From Actinomycetospora chibensis (GTDB lineage: Bacteria; Actinomycetota; Actinomycetes; Mycobacteriales; Pseudonocardiaceae): 64,000 nt of DNA. The notes under the pieces are model-generated. The model saw only the letters and a program-made list of their open reading frames with translations. It had not been told where the DNA came from and did no database searches. Location: positions 124,001-188,000 of the forward strand of contig NZ_JAQZAM010000010.1 of assembly GCF_028737215.1 (NCBI RefSeq). The letters are read 5' to 3'. The translations under genes and the position numbers were made by a program. This document shows positions 55,007 to 64,000 of this stretch, piece after piece (position 1 is the first letter of the stretch; each line of letters begins with the position of its first letter).

Positions 55007-55861
55007 GTGACCATCGAGACGCTCGACGGCCCACCGACCCTGGGCGTGCTCTACGGACGGGCGCTGCTGACGGCGCGCTCGGGCGGCTCCACGCTGCCCG
55101 ACCGCCGCCTCGACCTGCCCGGCGTGCGCATCGACGCCGACACGGTGGCCGACTACAACCACGTCTGCGGGTTCTCCGTCGGCGGCGTCGTACCGCCGAC
55201 CTACCCGCACATGCTGGCGTTCCCGCTGCAGATGCGGCTGATGACCGACCGCGAGTTCCCCCTGCCCGCGCCGGGCATGGTGCACCTGCGCAACGTGATC
55301 ACCCAGCAGCGTCCGCCGGAGGTCGGCGAGCCCCTGCGCGTCGCCGTGCACGCCGACCACCTGGCCGCGCACCCCAAGGGCGCGCAGGTCGACCTCGTCA
55401 CCGCGGTGATCGACGCCGACGAGGTCGAGATCTGGGGCTCGCGGAGCACGTACTTCGTGCGCGGGGCGCCCGCGCCCGACGCCGAGCCCTCGGCGCCGCC
55501 GGAGCCCGACCCGCACGTGGGCCGGCTCCCGCATGCGGTGTGGCGGATCCCCTCCGACATCGGCCGGCGCTACGCCGCCGTCTCGGGCGACGTGAACCCG
55601 ATCCACGTCAACGGCCTCGCGGCCAAGGCGTTCGGGATGCCGGGCACCATCGCCCACGGGATGTGGACCAAGGCCCGCGTCCTCGCCGCGCTCGCCGGCC
55701 GCCACGGCCCGGCGTTCACGGTCGACGTCGTGTTCAAGGCGCCGGTGCGCGCGCCCTCGACGGTCCATCTCCACACCGCGGAGGCCGACGGGGGCTGGGA
55801 CGCCAAGCTCGTGAGCCCGAAGGGCAAGGACCACCTCCTGCTGACGCTGCGCGAGGGCTGA
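55007..55861 (+). CDS. double-hotdog MaoC-type dehydratase, HtdX-like
   Basis: The 284-residue protein has two hotdog halves; the second carries the hydratase motif YAAVSGDVNPIHVNGLAAKAFGMPGTIAHGMWTKARVL. In mycobacteria HtdX dehydrates 3-hydroxyacyl intermediates next to fabG4. The GTG start is one base after the fabG4-like stop, indicating translational coupling. Together with thiolase and reductase it completes a small fatty-acyl elongation or degradation set. Confidence 0.93.
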   Translation: MTIETLDGPPTLGVLYGRALLTARSGGSTLPDRRLDLPGVRIDADTVADYNHVCGFSVGGVVPPTYPHMLAFPLQMRLMTDREFPLPAPGMVHLRNVITQQRPPEVGEPLRVAVHADHLAAHPKGAQVDLVTAVIDADEVEIWGSRSTYFVRGAPAPDAEPSAPPEPDPHVGRLPHAVWRIPSDIGRRYAAVSGDVNPIHVNGLAAKAFGMPGTIAHGMWTKARVLAALAGRHGPAFTVDVVFKAPVRAPSTVHLHTAEADGGWDAKLVSPKGKDHLLLTLREG

Positions 55862-55907
55862 ACCCGCTCGGTGGCGTGATGCAAGCAGGGCTCCCTAGAG
55901 TGGTGCC

Positions 55908-56399
55908 GTGCTCGGGAAGACGTACGACCGCGAGGTGTGCTCGGCCGCGCGGGCGCTGGAGCTCGTCGGCGAGCGCTGGAGCCTGCTGATCGTGCGCAAG
56001 GCGCTCTACGCCGGCGCCCGGCGCTTCGGCGACTTCCGCTCGCTGGGGATCGCGACCAACGTCCTCGCCGGCCGCCTCGAGGGGTTCGTCGAGGCGGGGA
56101 TCATGGAGCGCACTGACGTGAACGGCCCCGAGTACCTGCTCACCGAGCAGGGCCGGGAGCTCGCCACCGTCGTCGTCGCCCTCACGGCCTGGGGGGACCG
56201 ATGGCTCGCCCCCGACGGACCGCCCGTGCACTACACGCACACCGGGTGCGGGGACGACGTCACCCCGCGCCTGGTGTGCGGCACGTGCGGCGTCCTCCAC
56301 GACGCCGACGAGGTGCACGCGCGTCCCGGGCCGGGCATGCCCGCCGAGATCGCGGCGCGCATGGCTCAGAGCGAGATCGTCCCCCCGCGCTCCACGTAG
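55908..56399 (+). CDS. HxlR-family transcriptional regulator
   Basis: The N-terminal winged helix reads CSAARALELVGERWSLLIVRK then GARRFGDFRSLGIATNVLAGRL, the HxlR signature. An extension after residue ~105 has HTGCGDDVTPRLVCGTCG, three cysteines that could bind a metal or sense redox state. It is transcribed away from, and its 3' end overlaps by 34 nt, the broken MBL-fold gene. Its target is unknown; the dehydrogenases at 57-59 kb are candidates. Confidence 0.92.
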   Translation: MLGKTYDREVCSAARALELVGERWSLLIVRKALYAGARRFGDFRSLGIATNVLAGRLEGFVEAGIMERTDVNGPEYLLTEQGRELATVVVALTAWGDRWLAPDGPPVHYTHTGCGDDVTPRLVCGTCGVLHDADEVHARPGPGMPAEIAARMAQSEIVPPRST

Positions 56400-57180
56400 T
56401 CGACGCGCTCGGCCCAGCCGCGCCGCTCGACCTCGGCGGTGAACGCCGAGAGCGGCGAGCGGAAGCGGTCGTAGTCGTCGACGTGGATCGGGGTCGCCCG
56501 CCGGGGCGCCACCGTCTCCAGCACGTCGGCACCCATCCGCCCGTCCATCGTCACGACGATGCCGCCGGGCAGCGTCGTCCCGCCGAGGTGCAGGACGGCG
56601 CGATCGACCTCACCGATGTGCTCGCGAATCCGGCGGATGCCGTCGAACGGCAGCGTGTCGCCCGAGAGGTAGACGCGGCGCAGGGTCTCGCCCGCCGGCG
56701 ACCGGAACTCCAGCAGGCTCCCCATCACCGGCGGCAGCACCCGCCGGAGCGGGCCCGGCGCGTGCTGCCCCGGCAACGCCGTCACCTCGAGCGTCGCCCC
56801 GTCGGGCCGGACGAGCGTGTGCGACTCCCACGTCCGCAGCCCGAGCGCCCGCCGGAAGCCCTGGCGCGACTGCAGCGTGCGGGACGCGGCGGGCGTCGTC
56901 ACCACCGGCAGCGACCGGTCGAGGGACCGCCGGGCCACGCGGTCCCAGTGGTCGCCGTGCAGGTGCGACAGGACGATGCCGTCGAGCGCGGGCAGCTCGG
57001 CCGGGGTGCACGCGGGCTCGGTGAGGCGCTTCGACGTCAGCCCCTTGCCCAGATACGCGCCCTATCGGCGTGCTGTGTTGGATCCACGGTGCAGGAAGTT
57101 CGGATCCGTGAGGACGTGAACCCCCCGCACCGCAGCACCGTCGTCGCTGTCCCGACGAAGTAGAGCGAGGACTCGGTCAC
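56366..57180 (-). pseudogene. MBL-fold metallo-hydrolase (UlaG-like) broken by a frameshift and an in-frame stop
   Basis: From GTG 57180 the frame reads TESSLYFVGTATTVLRCGGFT, then shifts: one base is missing near 57116, after which the next frame gives VLTDPNFLHRG. After HRG comes an extra SNTARR, then TAG (57062-57064), and then GAYLGKGLTSKRLTEPA resumes, leading to the zinc motif SHLHGDHWD. Intact relatives read ...LHRGQRAYLGKGL..., so about 18 nt look inserted, and that insert carries motif D. A 190-residue frame could restart at 56938, but it would lack the zinc motif. The start overlaps the dehydrogenase stop by 4 nt, so the gene was once part of that operon. Confidence 0.75.
57061..57076 (-). 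repeat. motif D copy inside the MBL-fold pseudogene
   Basis: The 16 nt ACAGCACGCCGATAGG on the minus (sense) strand are identical to the core of the copies at 48356 and 49316. The copy coincides with the extra codons and the TAG that interrupt the reading frame between HRG and AYLGKG. Confidence 0.65.
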
Positions 57181-58358
57181 GGCGCCAGGACGACCTTGAT
57201 GCACTCGTCCTGCTTCTTCTGGAAGATCTCGTACCCGTGGGCCGCCGACTCGAGCGGGAGCCGGTGGGTCTCGAGGTCGTGGACGCCGAGCGGGTCCTCG
57301 TCGGTGAGCAGCGGCAGGATCTCCGGGACCCAGCGCTTCACGTGGGCCTGGCCCATCTGCAGGCTGATGCCCTTGTCGAAGATCTTCAGCATGTTGATCG
57401 GGTCGGCGGTGCCGCCGTAGACCCCGGAGAGCGACACGACGCCGGCGCGGCGCACGGCGTCGACGCACCCGACGAGCGCCGCGGTCCGGTCGACGCCCGC
57501 CACCTGCAGCAGCGGCGCGGCGATGGCGTCCGGGAGCTTGCCGACCACCTTCTGCGCGATCTGCGGGATCGCCGAGCCGCCGTGGGCCTCCATGCCCACC
57601 GCGTCGATCGCGGAGTCGGTGCCGCGCCCGTCGGTGAGGTCCCGGATCGCCGTGGTGACGTCGTCGACGGTGTTCGAGTCCACGACCTCGACGCCGTGGC
57701 GGCGCGCCATCGCGTTGCGCTCGGGGACGCTGTCGACGGCGATGACCCGGGCGCCGCGGTAGCGGGCGATCCGCGCGGCCATCTGCCCGATCGGCCCGAG
57801 GCCGAACACCGCGACGCTCCCGCCCTCGGGGATGCGCGCGTACTCCACGGCCTGCCACGCGGTGGGCAGCACGTCGGAGAGGTAGAGGAAGCGCTCGTCG
57901 GCCGGGCCCTCCGGCACCGTGATCGGCCCGAACTGCGCCTGCGGCACCCGCAGGTACTCGGCCTGGCCGCCCGGGACCTGGCCGTAGAGCTTCGTGAAGC
58001 CGAACAGCGAGGCGCCCATCCCCTGGTCACGGTTCTGGGTGGTCTCGCACTGCGAGAACCACTGGCGCTCGCACATCCAGCAGTGCCCGCAGGAGATGTT
58101 GAACGGGACGACGACGCGGTCTCCGACCTTCAGGTCGCCGGTCTCCGAGCCGACCTCCTCGACGATCCCCATCGGCTCGTGGCCGAGGATGTCGCCGGCG
58201 TCGAGGAACGGTCCGAGGACCTCGTAGAGGTGCAGGTCCGAGCCGCAGATCGCGGTGCTCGTGACCTTGATGATGGCGTCGGTCGGCGCCTGGATCGTCG
58301 GGTCCGGGACGGTCTCCACCCGGACGTCGTGCTGGCCCTGCCAAGTCAATGCGCGCAT
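57177..58358 (-). CDS. zinc-dependent alcohol dehydrogenase (glutathione-independent formaldehyde dehydrogenase-like)
   Basis: The 393-residue medium-chain dehydrogenase has ICGSDLHLYE (catalytic zinc cysteine), GHEPMGIVEEVGS and ISCGHCWMCERQWFSQC (structural zinc cysteines). The Rossmann motif VFGLGPIGQMAARIARYRGA precedes a long insertion typical of formaldehyde dehydrogenases of the Pseudomonas FdhA type. NAD(H) use is expected. It overlaps the MBL pseudogene downstream by 4 nt. An aldehyde-detoxification role is likely but not certain. Confidence 0.92.
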   Translation of the reverse strand: MRALTWQGQHDVRVETVPDPTIQAPTDAIIKVTSTAICGSDLHLYEVLGPFLDAGDILGHEPMGIVEEVGSETGDLKVGDRVVVPFNISCGHCWMCERQWFSQCETTQNRDQGMGASLFGFTKLYGQVPGGQAEYLRVPQAQFGPITVPEGPADERFLYLSDVLPTAWQAVEYARIPEGGSVAVFGLGPIGQMAARIARYRGARVIAVDSVPERNAMARRHGVEVVDSNTVDDVTTAIRDLTDGRGTDSAIDAVGMEAHGGSAIPQIAQKVVGKLPDAIAAPLLQVAGVDRTAALVGCVDAVRRAGVVSLSGVYGGTADPINMLKIFDKGISLQMGQAHVKRWVPEILPLLTDEDPLGVHDLETHRLPLESAAHGYEIFQKKQDECIKVVLAP

Positions 58359-58408
58359 GGGTCGGGCTGCCCGACCATGTTCCGGCTCGAAACGAGGCGC
58401 TGCCGCGC

Positions 58409-58454
58409 ACGTGAGTGATGTGGGTCGTCGGGACGACCCACATCGCTCGCGTGG
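58409..58454. terminator. 46-nt hairpin terminator (family A relative)
   Basis: CACGTGAGTGATGTGGGTCG continues TC into a GG loop and then GACGACCCACATCGCTCGCGTG, pairing at 20 of 22 positions. It lies 12 nt beyond the stop of the oxidoreductase gene at 58467, and its length equals that of the element at 24721-24766, with the same outer CAYGTGAG. Confidence 0.8.
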
Positions 58455-58466
58455 GCCTCCGGCTCC

Positions 58467-59510
58467 TCACACCTTGACGATCATCTTTCCGGTGTTCTCG
58501 CCGCGGAGCATGCCGCGGAAGGCCTCGACGGCCCGGTCGATGCCCTCGACGGTGGTCTCCGCGAACTTCACGCGGCCCTCGGCCACCCACGGGGTGACCT
58601 CCTCGAGGAACGGCCGCATGCGGTCGATCGAGTCGGTGACGATGAATCCCTGGATCGACAGGCGCTTCTTGACGATCTGGAAGAGGTTGGCCGGCCCGGG
58701 GGTCGGGTTCTCGTCCGTGTCGTTGTAGTGCGCGATCGCTCCGCAGGCGGCGACGCGGGCGAAGTCGTTGGCGCACGCGATGGCGGCCTCGAGGTGGTCG
58801 GCGCCGACGTTGTCGAAGTACACGTCGACGCCGTCGGGCATGGCCTCGCGGAGCTGGTCGGTGACCGATCCGTCCTTGTAGTTGAACGCCGCGTCGTAGC
58901 CCAGCTCGCCGGTCAGCCAGGCCACCTTCTCGGCGCTGCCGGCGCTTCCCACGACGCGCGAGGCACCCTTGAGCTTCGCGAGCTGCCCGACGAGGCTGCC
59001 GACGGCGCCGGCGGCGCCCGAGACGAACACCGAGTCGCCCTCACGGAACGCCGCCTTGTCCAGCAGGCCGACCCAGGCGGTGAGGCCGGGCGCGCCGAGC
59101 ACGCCGAGGAACGCCGACGGGCTGACGCCGTCGGGCGCCGAGACCTTCTGCACCTGCTTCGCGGGCACGACGCCGTGGGTGCGCCACGCGAGGTTGGCCG
59201 TCACGAGGTCGCCGACGGCTGGGCCATCGGGGTCGTTGCTGCGGCTCGCGACGACCTCGCCGACCGAGCGCCCGTCCATGGCCTCGTTCAGCCGGAACGG
59301 CGCCACGTACGAGGGGACGTCGTTCATGCGACCGCGCATGTAGGGGTCGACGGAGAAGTGGTGATTGGCGACGAGGACCTCGCCCTCGCCCGGCTCGGGG
59401 AGCTCGCGGTCGACGAATGCGAAGTCGTCGGGCTCGGGGAAGCCCGAGGGTCGGCGGACGAGGTGGACCTCGCGGGCGGTCACGGTCCCTGCAGTGGTCG
59501 AGCGGCTCAT
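58467..59510 (-). CDS. NADP-dependent alkenal/2-alkenal-type oxidoreductase (PTGR family)
   Basis: The 347-residue protein belongs to the zinc-free medium-chain reductases: YMRGRMNDVPSYVAPFRLNE, GAPGLTAWVGLLDKAAFREGD and VFVSGAAGAVGSLVGQLAKLKGA (the AxxGxxG NADPH motif), followed by GVDVYFDNVGADHLEAAI. These are the marks of leukotriene B4 12-hydroxydehydrogenase-like/YncB enzymes that reduce alpha,beta-unsaturated carbonyls. It is transcribed alone, with its own hairpin terminator. Confidence 0.93.
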   Translation of the reverse strand: MSRSTTAGTVTAREVHLVRRPSGFPEPDDFAFVDRELPEPGEGEVLVANHHFSVDPYMRGRMNDVPSYVAPFRLNEAMDGRSVGEVVASRSNDPDGPAVGDLVTANLAWRTHGVVPAKQVQKVSAPDGVSPSAFLGVLGAPGLTAWVGLLDKAAFREGDSVFVSGAAGAVGSLVGQLAKLKGASRVVGSAGSAEKVAWLTGELGYDAAFNYKDGSVTDQLREAMPDGVDVYFDNVGADHLEAAIACANDFARVAACGAIAHYNDTDENPTPGPANLFQIVKKRLSIQGFIVTDSIDRMRPFLEEVTPWVAEGRVKFAETTVEGIDRAVEAFRGMLRGENTGKMIVKV

Positions 59511-59600
59511 GGAAGCCAGGATGCCCGTCCCACGCGTGTCGATGCCGTGACGCGGGTAGCCCCGGGCTTGAGCCGGGTCCGCTCACCCTCTCGGGTGTGA

Positions 59601-59621
59601 CATGAGTCGACCTGACTCAGG
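59601..59621. promoter_or_regulatory. HAIR-like element (HspR-binding site) upstream of Clp ATPase
   Basis: CATGAGT, seven bases, ACTCAGG matches the HAIR consensus CTTGAGT-N7-ACTCAAG at 12 of 14 positions and keeps the N7 spacing. It lies 77 nt before the start codon, suitable for repression by HspR, which controls clpB and dnaK in actinobacteria. A further TTGAGC lies upstream at about 59569. Confidence 0.65.
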
Positions 59622-59697
59622 AATGAATCGTTCCCCCCGATCGCTGAGAGGGACAGTGCCGGCGCCCAGCCGGCGTGGACCCCCACTGAGGAGCTTC

Positions 59698-62259
<2,562 letters not shown>

Positions 62260-62271
62260 GGCTCGTCCTGC

Positions 62272-62318
62272 GCGAAGGGCACCTTCGGCCGCTCTCTGCG
62301 GCTGGAGGTGCCCTTCGC
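62272..62318. repeat. 47-nt palindromic repeat (family B, copy 2)
   Basis: It begins GCGAAGGGCACCTTCGGCC and ends GGAGGTGCCCTTCGC. The ends pair over GCGAAGGGCACCT/AGGTGCCCTTCGC (13 bp), with further inner pairing. It starts 12 nt after the Clp stop and probably terminates that transcript. Confidence 0.75.
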
Positions 62319-62336
62319 GTCTCTCGGGGTGACCTG

Positions 62337-62383
62337 GCGAAGGGCACCTTCGGCCGCTCAAGGCGGCTGGAGGTGCCCTTCGC
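62337..62383. repeat. 47-nt palindromic repeat (family B, copy 3)
   Basis: This copy is nearly identical to the one 65 nt before it, differing mainly in the central CTCAAGGCGG versus CTCTCTGCGG. The tandem pair forms a double hairpin between the Clp and DUF1918 genes, a layout also found for family C at 10558-10683. Confidence 0.75.
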
Positions 62384-62446
62384 GCATCTCGGGGTACCTG
62401 GCCGGGAGGCACCGTCCGAGCAGGTTCCGAGCAGGAGGAGAACCCC

Positions 62447-62782
62447 GTGAGCGCGTCCGTGGGCGACCGCATCCGCATGCACTCCAACCACACCGACGTC
62501 CCCGACAGGGTCGGCACCGTGGTCGCGGTGCTCGGGGAGGACGGTCCGCCCTACCGCGTCCGGTTCGACTCCGGCGAGGAGACGATCGTGAGCCCGGGCC
62601 CCGACGCGACGATCGAGGCCGGGTCCTTCTCGGACAAGGCGGGCCTGGCCGCCGAGAAGGCGGAGGAGAAGGCCGGCGAGCTCGCCGAAAAGGCGGGCCA
62701 GGCGGCGAGCGACGCCACCGGGACCGCGGCGCGGGCCGTGGCCGACGTCGCCGACCAGGTCGCCCAGCGCTTCCGGCGCTGA
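62447..62782 (+). CDS. DUF1918 protein with Ala/Glu/Lys-rich helical tail
   Basis: The first ~58 residues are the DUF1918 domain, a small beta-barrel (VGDRIRMHSNHTDVPDRVGT ... YRVRFDSGEETIVSPGPDA). The rest is a long amphipathic Ala/Glu/Lys helix with repeated AEKAEEKAGELAEKAG, possibly membrane- or nucleic-acid-associated. The GTG at 62447 has GGAGGAGAA upstream. Function is unknown. Confidence 0.88.
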   Translation: MSASVGDRIRMHSNHTDVPDRVGTVVAVLGEDGPPYRVRFDSGEETIVSPGPDATIEAGSFSDKAGLAAEKAEEKAGELAEKAGQAASDATGTAARAVADVADQVAQRFRR

Positions 62783-62888
62783 GGCTCGCGGCCGGCCCAC
62801 GGCGTGTCGCGCCGGCGAGGATGTGGCGATCCTGACGTTCAACGCCAGCGTGGACGCAGGGCTGGCACGGCAGTGCCGGAGGAGCGGC

Positions 62889-63656
62889 TCAGCTCTCGAG
62901 CGCGGACCGGTCGTCGCCGCCCTCGAGGGCCGGCGGCTTGCGGGACACCGACACCCCGCCCATCAGCGCGAGGCCCGTCACGCGTACGCGGGGGCCGTCG
63001 GCGCGTCGCGGCACGCCCGAGCCGTCCTCGAACCCGCCCATGAAGCCGAAGCCGTCCTCGATCACCGTGGTGTCGGGGTCGACGGTGACGTCGATGCCGC
63101 CCATGATCGCGACGGCCTGGATCGTCACCTCGACGCCGGCCGGGACGCCGCGCAGGTCGAGGCTGATGCCGCCCATGATCGCGATGGCGCCGATCGCGAG
63201 CCCGGCGTCGTCGAGGCGCGCGTCGCGGAAGGACAGCTCGGCACCGCCCCAGAACGCGAACACCCGGTGGGTGAGCCCCGGGGTCCACTCGCCACGCTTC
63301 TGCGTGCCCGAGAGCACGGCCACCGAGGCCGTCGACGAGGGCCGGTCGAGCCGCCCCAGCGGCCGCCGCACCGAGGCGTCGGTGCCCGGCGCGGCGTCGA
63401 CGGGCCCGAGGTCGGCGGTGATCGGCGCGAGGTCCCGCCGGAAGATCGCGGCGTAGGCGTCGCGCAGGCGCTCGTCGCCCTCGACCATCGTCAACCGCCC
63501 GTCGGCGACCGCGGTCCGCACGACCTCCGCGACCTGCTCCCGCTCGGCGTCGGACGCGCGGATCGGCGGCGGCTCCGCGGGGACGGCCGGAGGACGGGAC
63601 GGTGCGTTCGCGCCCTGCTCGTCGGGCGTCTGGTCGTCGGACGCCGGCTCGCTCAT
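62889..63656 (-). CDS. DUF1707 SHOCT-like and LiaF-type (cell-wall-active antibiotic response) protein
   Basis: Residues ~30-85 are a DUF1707 domain (IRASDAEREQVAEVVRTAVA ... DERLRDAYAAIFRRDLAPI). The C-terminal ~120 residues form a beta-helix-like repeat with MGGISLDL, MGGIDVTV and MGGVSV, as in LiaF/DUF2154 proteins. The start overlaps the upstream kinase gene by 4 nt (ATGA). LiaF proteins restrain LiaRS-type two-component systems under cell-wall stress, so it may modulate that kinase. Confidence 0.9.
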   Translation of the reverse strand: MSEPASDDQTPDEQGANAPSRPPAVPAEPPPIRASDAEREQVAEVVRTAVADGRLTMVEGDERLRDAYAAIFRRDLAPITADLGPVDAAPGTDASVRRPLGRLDRPSSTASVAVLSGTQKRGEWTPGLTHRVFAFWGGAELSFRDARLDDAGLAIGAIAIMGGISLDLRGVPAGVEVTIQAVAIMGGIDVTVDPDTTVIEDGFGFMGGFEDGSGVPRRADGPRVRVTGLALMGGVSVSRKPPALEGGDDRSALES

Positions 63657-64000
63657 GGCCGGGAGGATAGGCGGACGCCGGGGTCGACGGGAGCACCGTC
63701 GGGCGTCCCGCCCGCCGCGGGCAGGTCGACGACGAACCGCGTCTCGCCCGGGCGACTGGTGATCCGCAGGGTGCCGCCGTGCTCGCCCACCACCGCGGAC
63801 ACGATCGAGAGCCCGAGGCCCGTGCTGCCGGTGGTGCGCGCCCGCCCCGAGTCGCCGCGGGCGAAGCGCTCGGCGACTCGGGGCAGCAGGTCGGCGGGGA
63901 TGCCGGGGCCGTCGTCGGCGACCGAGAGCCGCACCACGGCGCGTCCGTCGTCGCCGGTCGCGGGGTGCAGGCCGACGGTGACGTGCGTGCCCGGCGGCGT
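63653..64000 (-). CDS. sensor histidine kinase, C-terminal ATPase part (5' end beyond window)
   Basis: Only the last ~115 residues are present. They show the HATPase G1 box VADDGPGIP, the ARGDSGRARTTGSTGLGLSIV G2 segment and a final VVDLPAAGG strand. The stop overlaps the DUF1707/LiaF-like gene by 4 nt, so the two are coupled. The sensing domain, dimerisation helix and response regulator lie outside the window. Confidence 0.9.
   Translation of the reverse strand, partial: TPPGTHVTVGLHPATGDDGRAVVRLSVADDGPGIPADLLPRVAERFARGDSGRARTTGSTGLGLSIVSAVVGEHGGTLRITSRPGETRFVVDLPAAGGTPDGAPVDPGVRLSSRP

Noticed and set aside
57037-57858. Minus-strand frame joining the start of the MBL-fold gene to the dehydrogenase region
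   Set aside because: It reads the dehydrogenase gene in a wrong frame and only picks up the MBL N-terminus by chance of the open frame.

Overview
The window is very GC-rich, with GTG starts and 4-nt start/stop overlaps throughout. It carries actinobacterial landmarks: F420-type LLM oxidoreductase, DUF2342-type metalloprotease, DUF3180 and DUF6779-like proteins, and a fadE5/fadA2/fabG4/htdX-like block. The best reading is the chromosome of an actinobacterium, most likely Pseudonocardiales (Pseudonocardia or Actinomycetospora type); the exact genus is inference. No rRNA, tRNA, CRISPR array, prophage or complete insertion sequence was recognised.

Layout. 1-19.1 kb (minus strand) is a conserved housekeeping block: dacB, metalloprotease, tilS, hpt, ftsH, folE-folP-folB-folK, DUF3180, DUF6779-like, PrsW-like protease and a DUF2520 protein cut by the left edge. 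A HerA-like ATPase and a MacAB-type ABC export operon (8.9-14.9 kb) sit between hpt and ftsH. ppa (19.3 kb) diverges from dacB. At 19.9-23.1 kb is a MarR regulator with a large MFS exporter. 23.3-28.7 kb holds acyl-CoA/F420 genes (enoyl-CoA hydratase, thiolase, MaoC, LLM oxidoreductase, thioesterase, flavin reductase) and a truncated DUF559-type remnant. 28.7-33.7 kb has a low-complexity membrane protein, a sulfite-oxidase-type molybdoenzyme, small membrane proteins with two DUF202 proteins, and an EamA-type transporter. 33.8-35 kb is a glutaryl-CoA-dehydrogenase-like enzyme.

35.2-41.4 kb is the most unusual part: a stand-alone protein of three carboxypeptidase-regulatory-like (transthyretin/CnaB-type) beta-sandwich modules, a YceI protein with one module at its N-terminus, a YoaK/DUF1275 membrane protein with one at its C-terminus, and an MFS exporter with one at its C-terminus. 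The MFS exporter at 19.9 kb ends in three such modules. All five appear to place the module in the cytoplasm, suggesting a shared adaptor system around hydrophobic-compound export.

41.5-49.2 kb: an EF-G-binding-type zinc protein, a lipoprotein, pcaB-pcaC of protocatechuate catabolism, a DJ-1/PfpI protein, DUF309, TerC, a phosphodiester glycosidase and a DUF4190 protein. 49.4-56.4 kb: the mycobacterial-like fatty-acid block with its TetR regulator, then an HxlR regulator. 56.4-59.5 kb: a broken metallo-beta-lactamase-fold gene and two dehydrogenases. 59.6-64 kb: a Clp ATPase behind a HAIR-like (HspR) site, DUF1918, a DUF1707 protein and the 3' end of a sensor kinase gene.

Intergenic DNA carries several hairpin families of fixed length (46, 47 and 51 nt). 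A separate short motif occurs four times, always on the sense strand of the local gene. One copy lies inside the broken metallo-beta-lactamase gene, where it supplies an in-frame stop.
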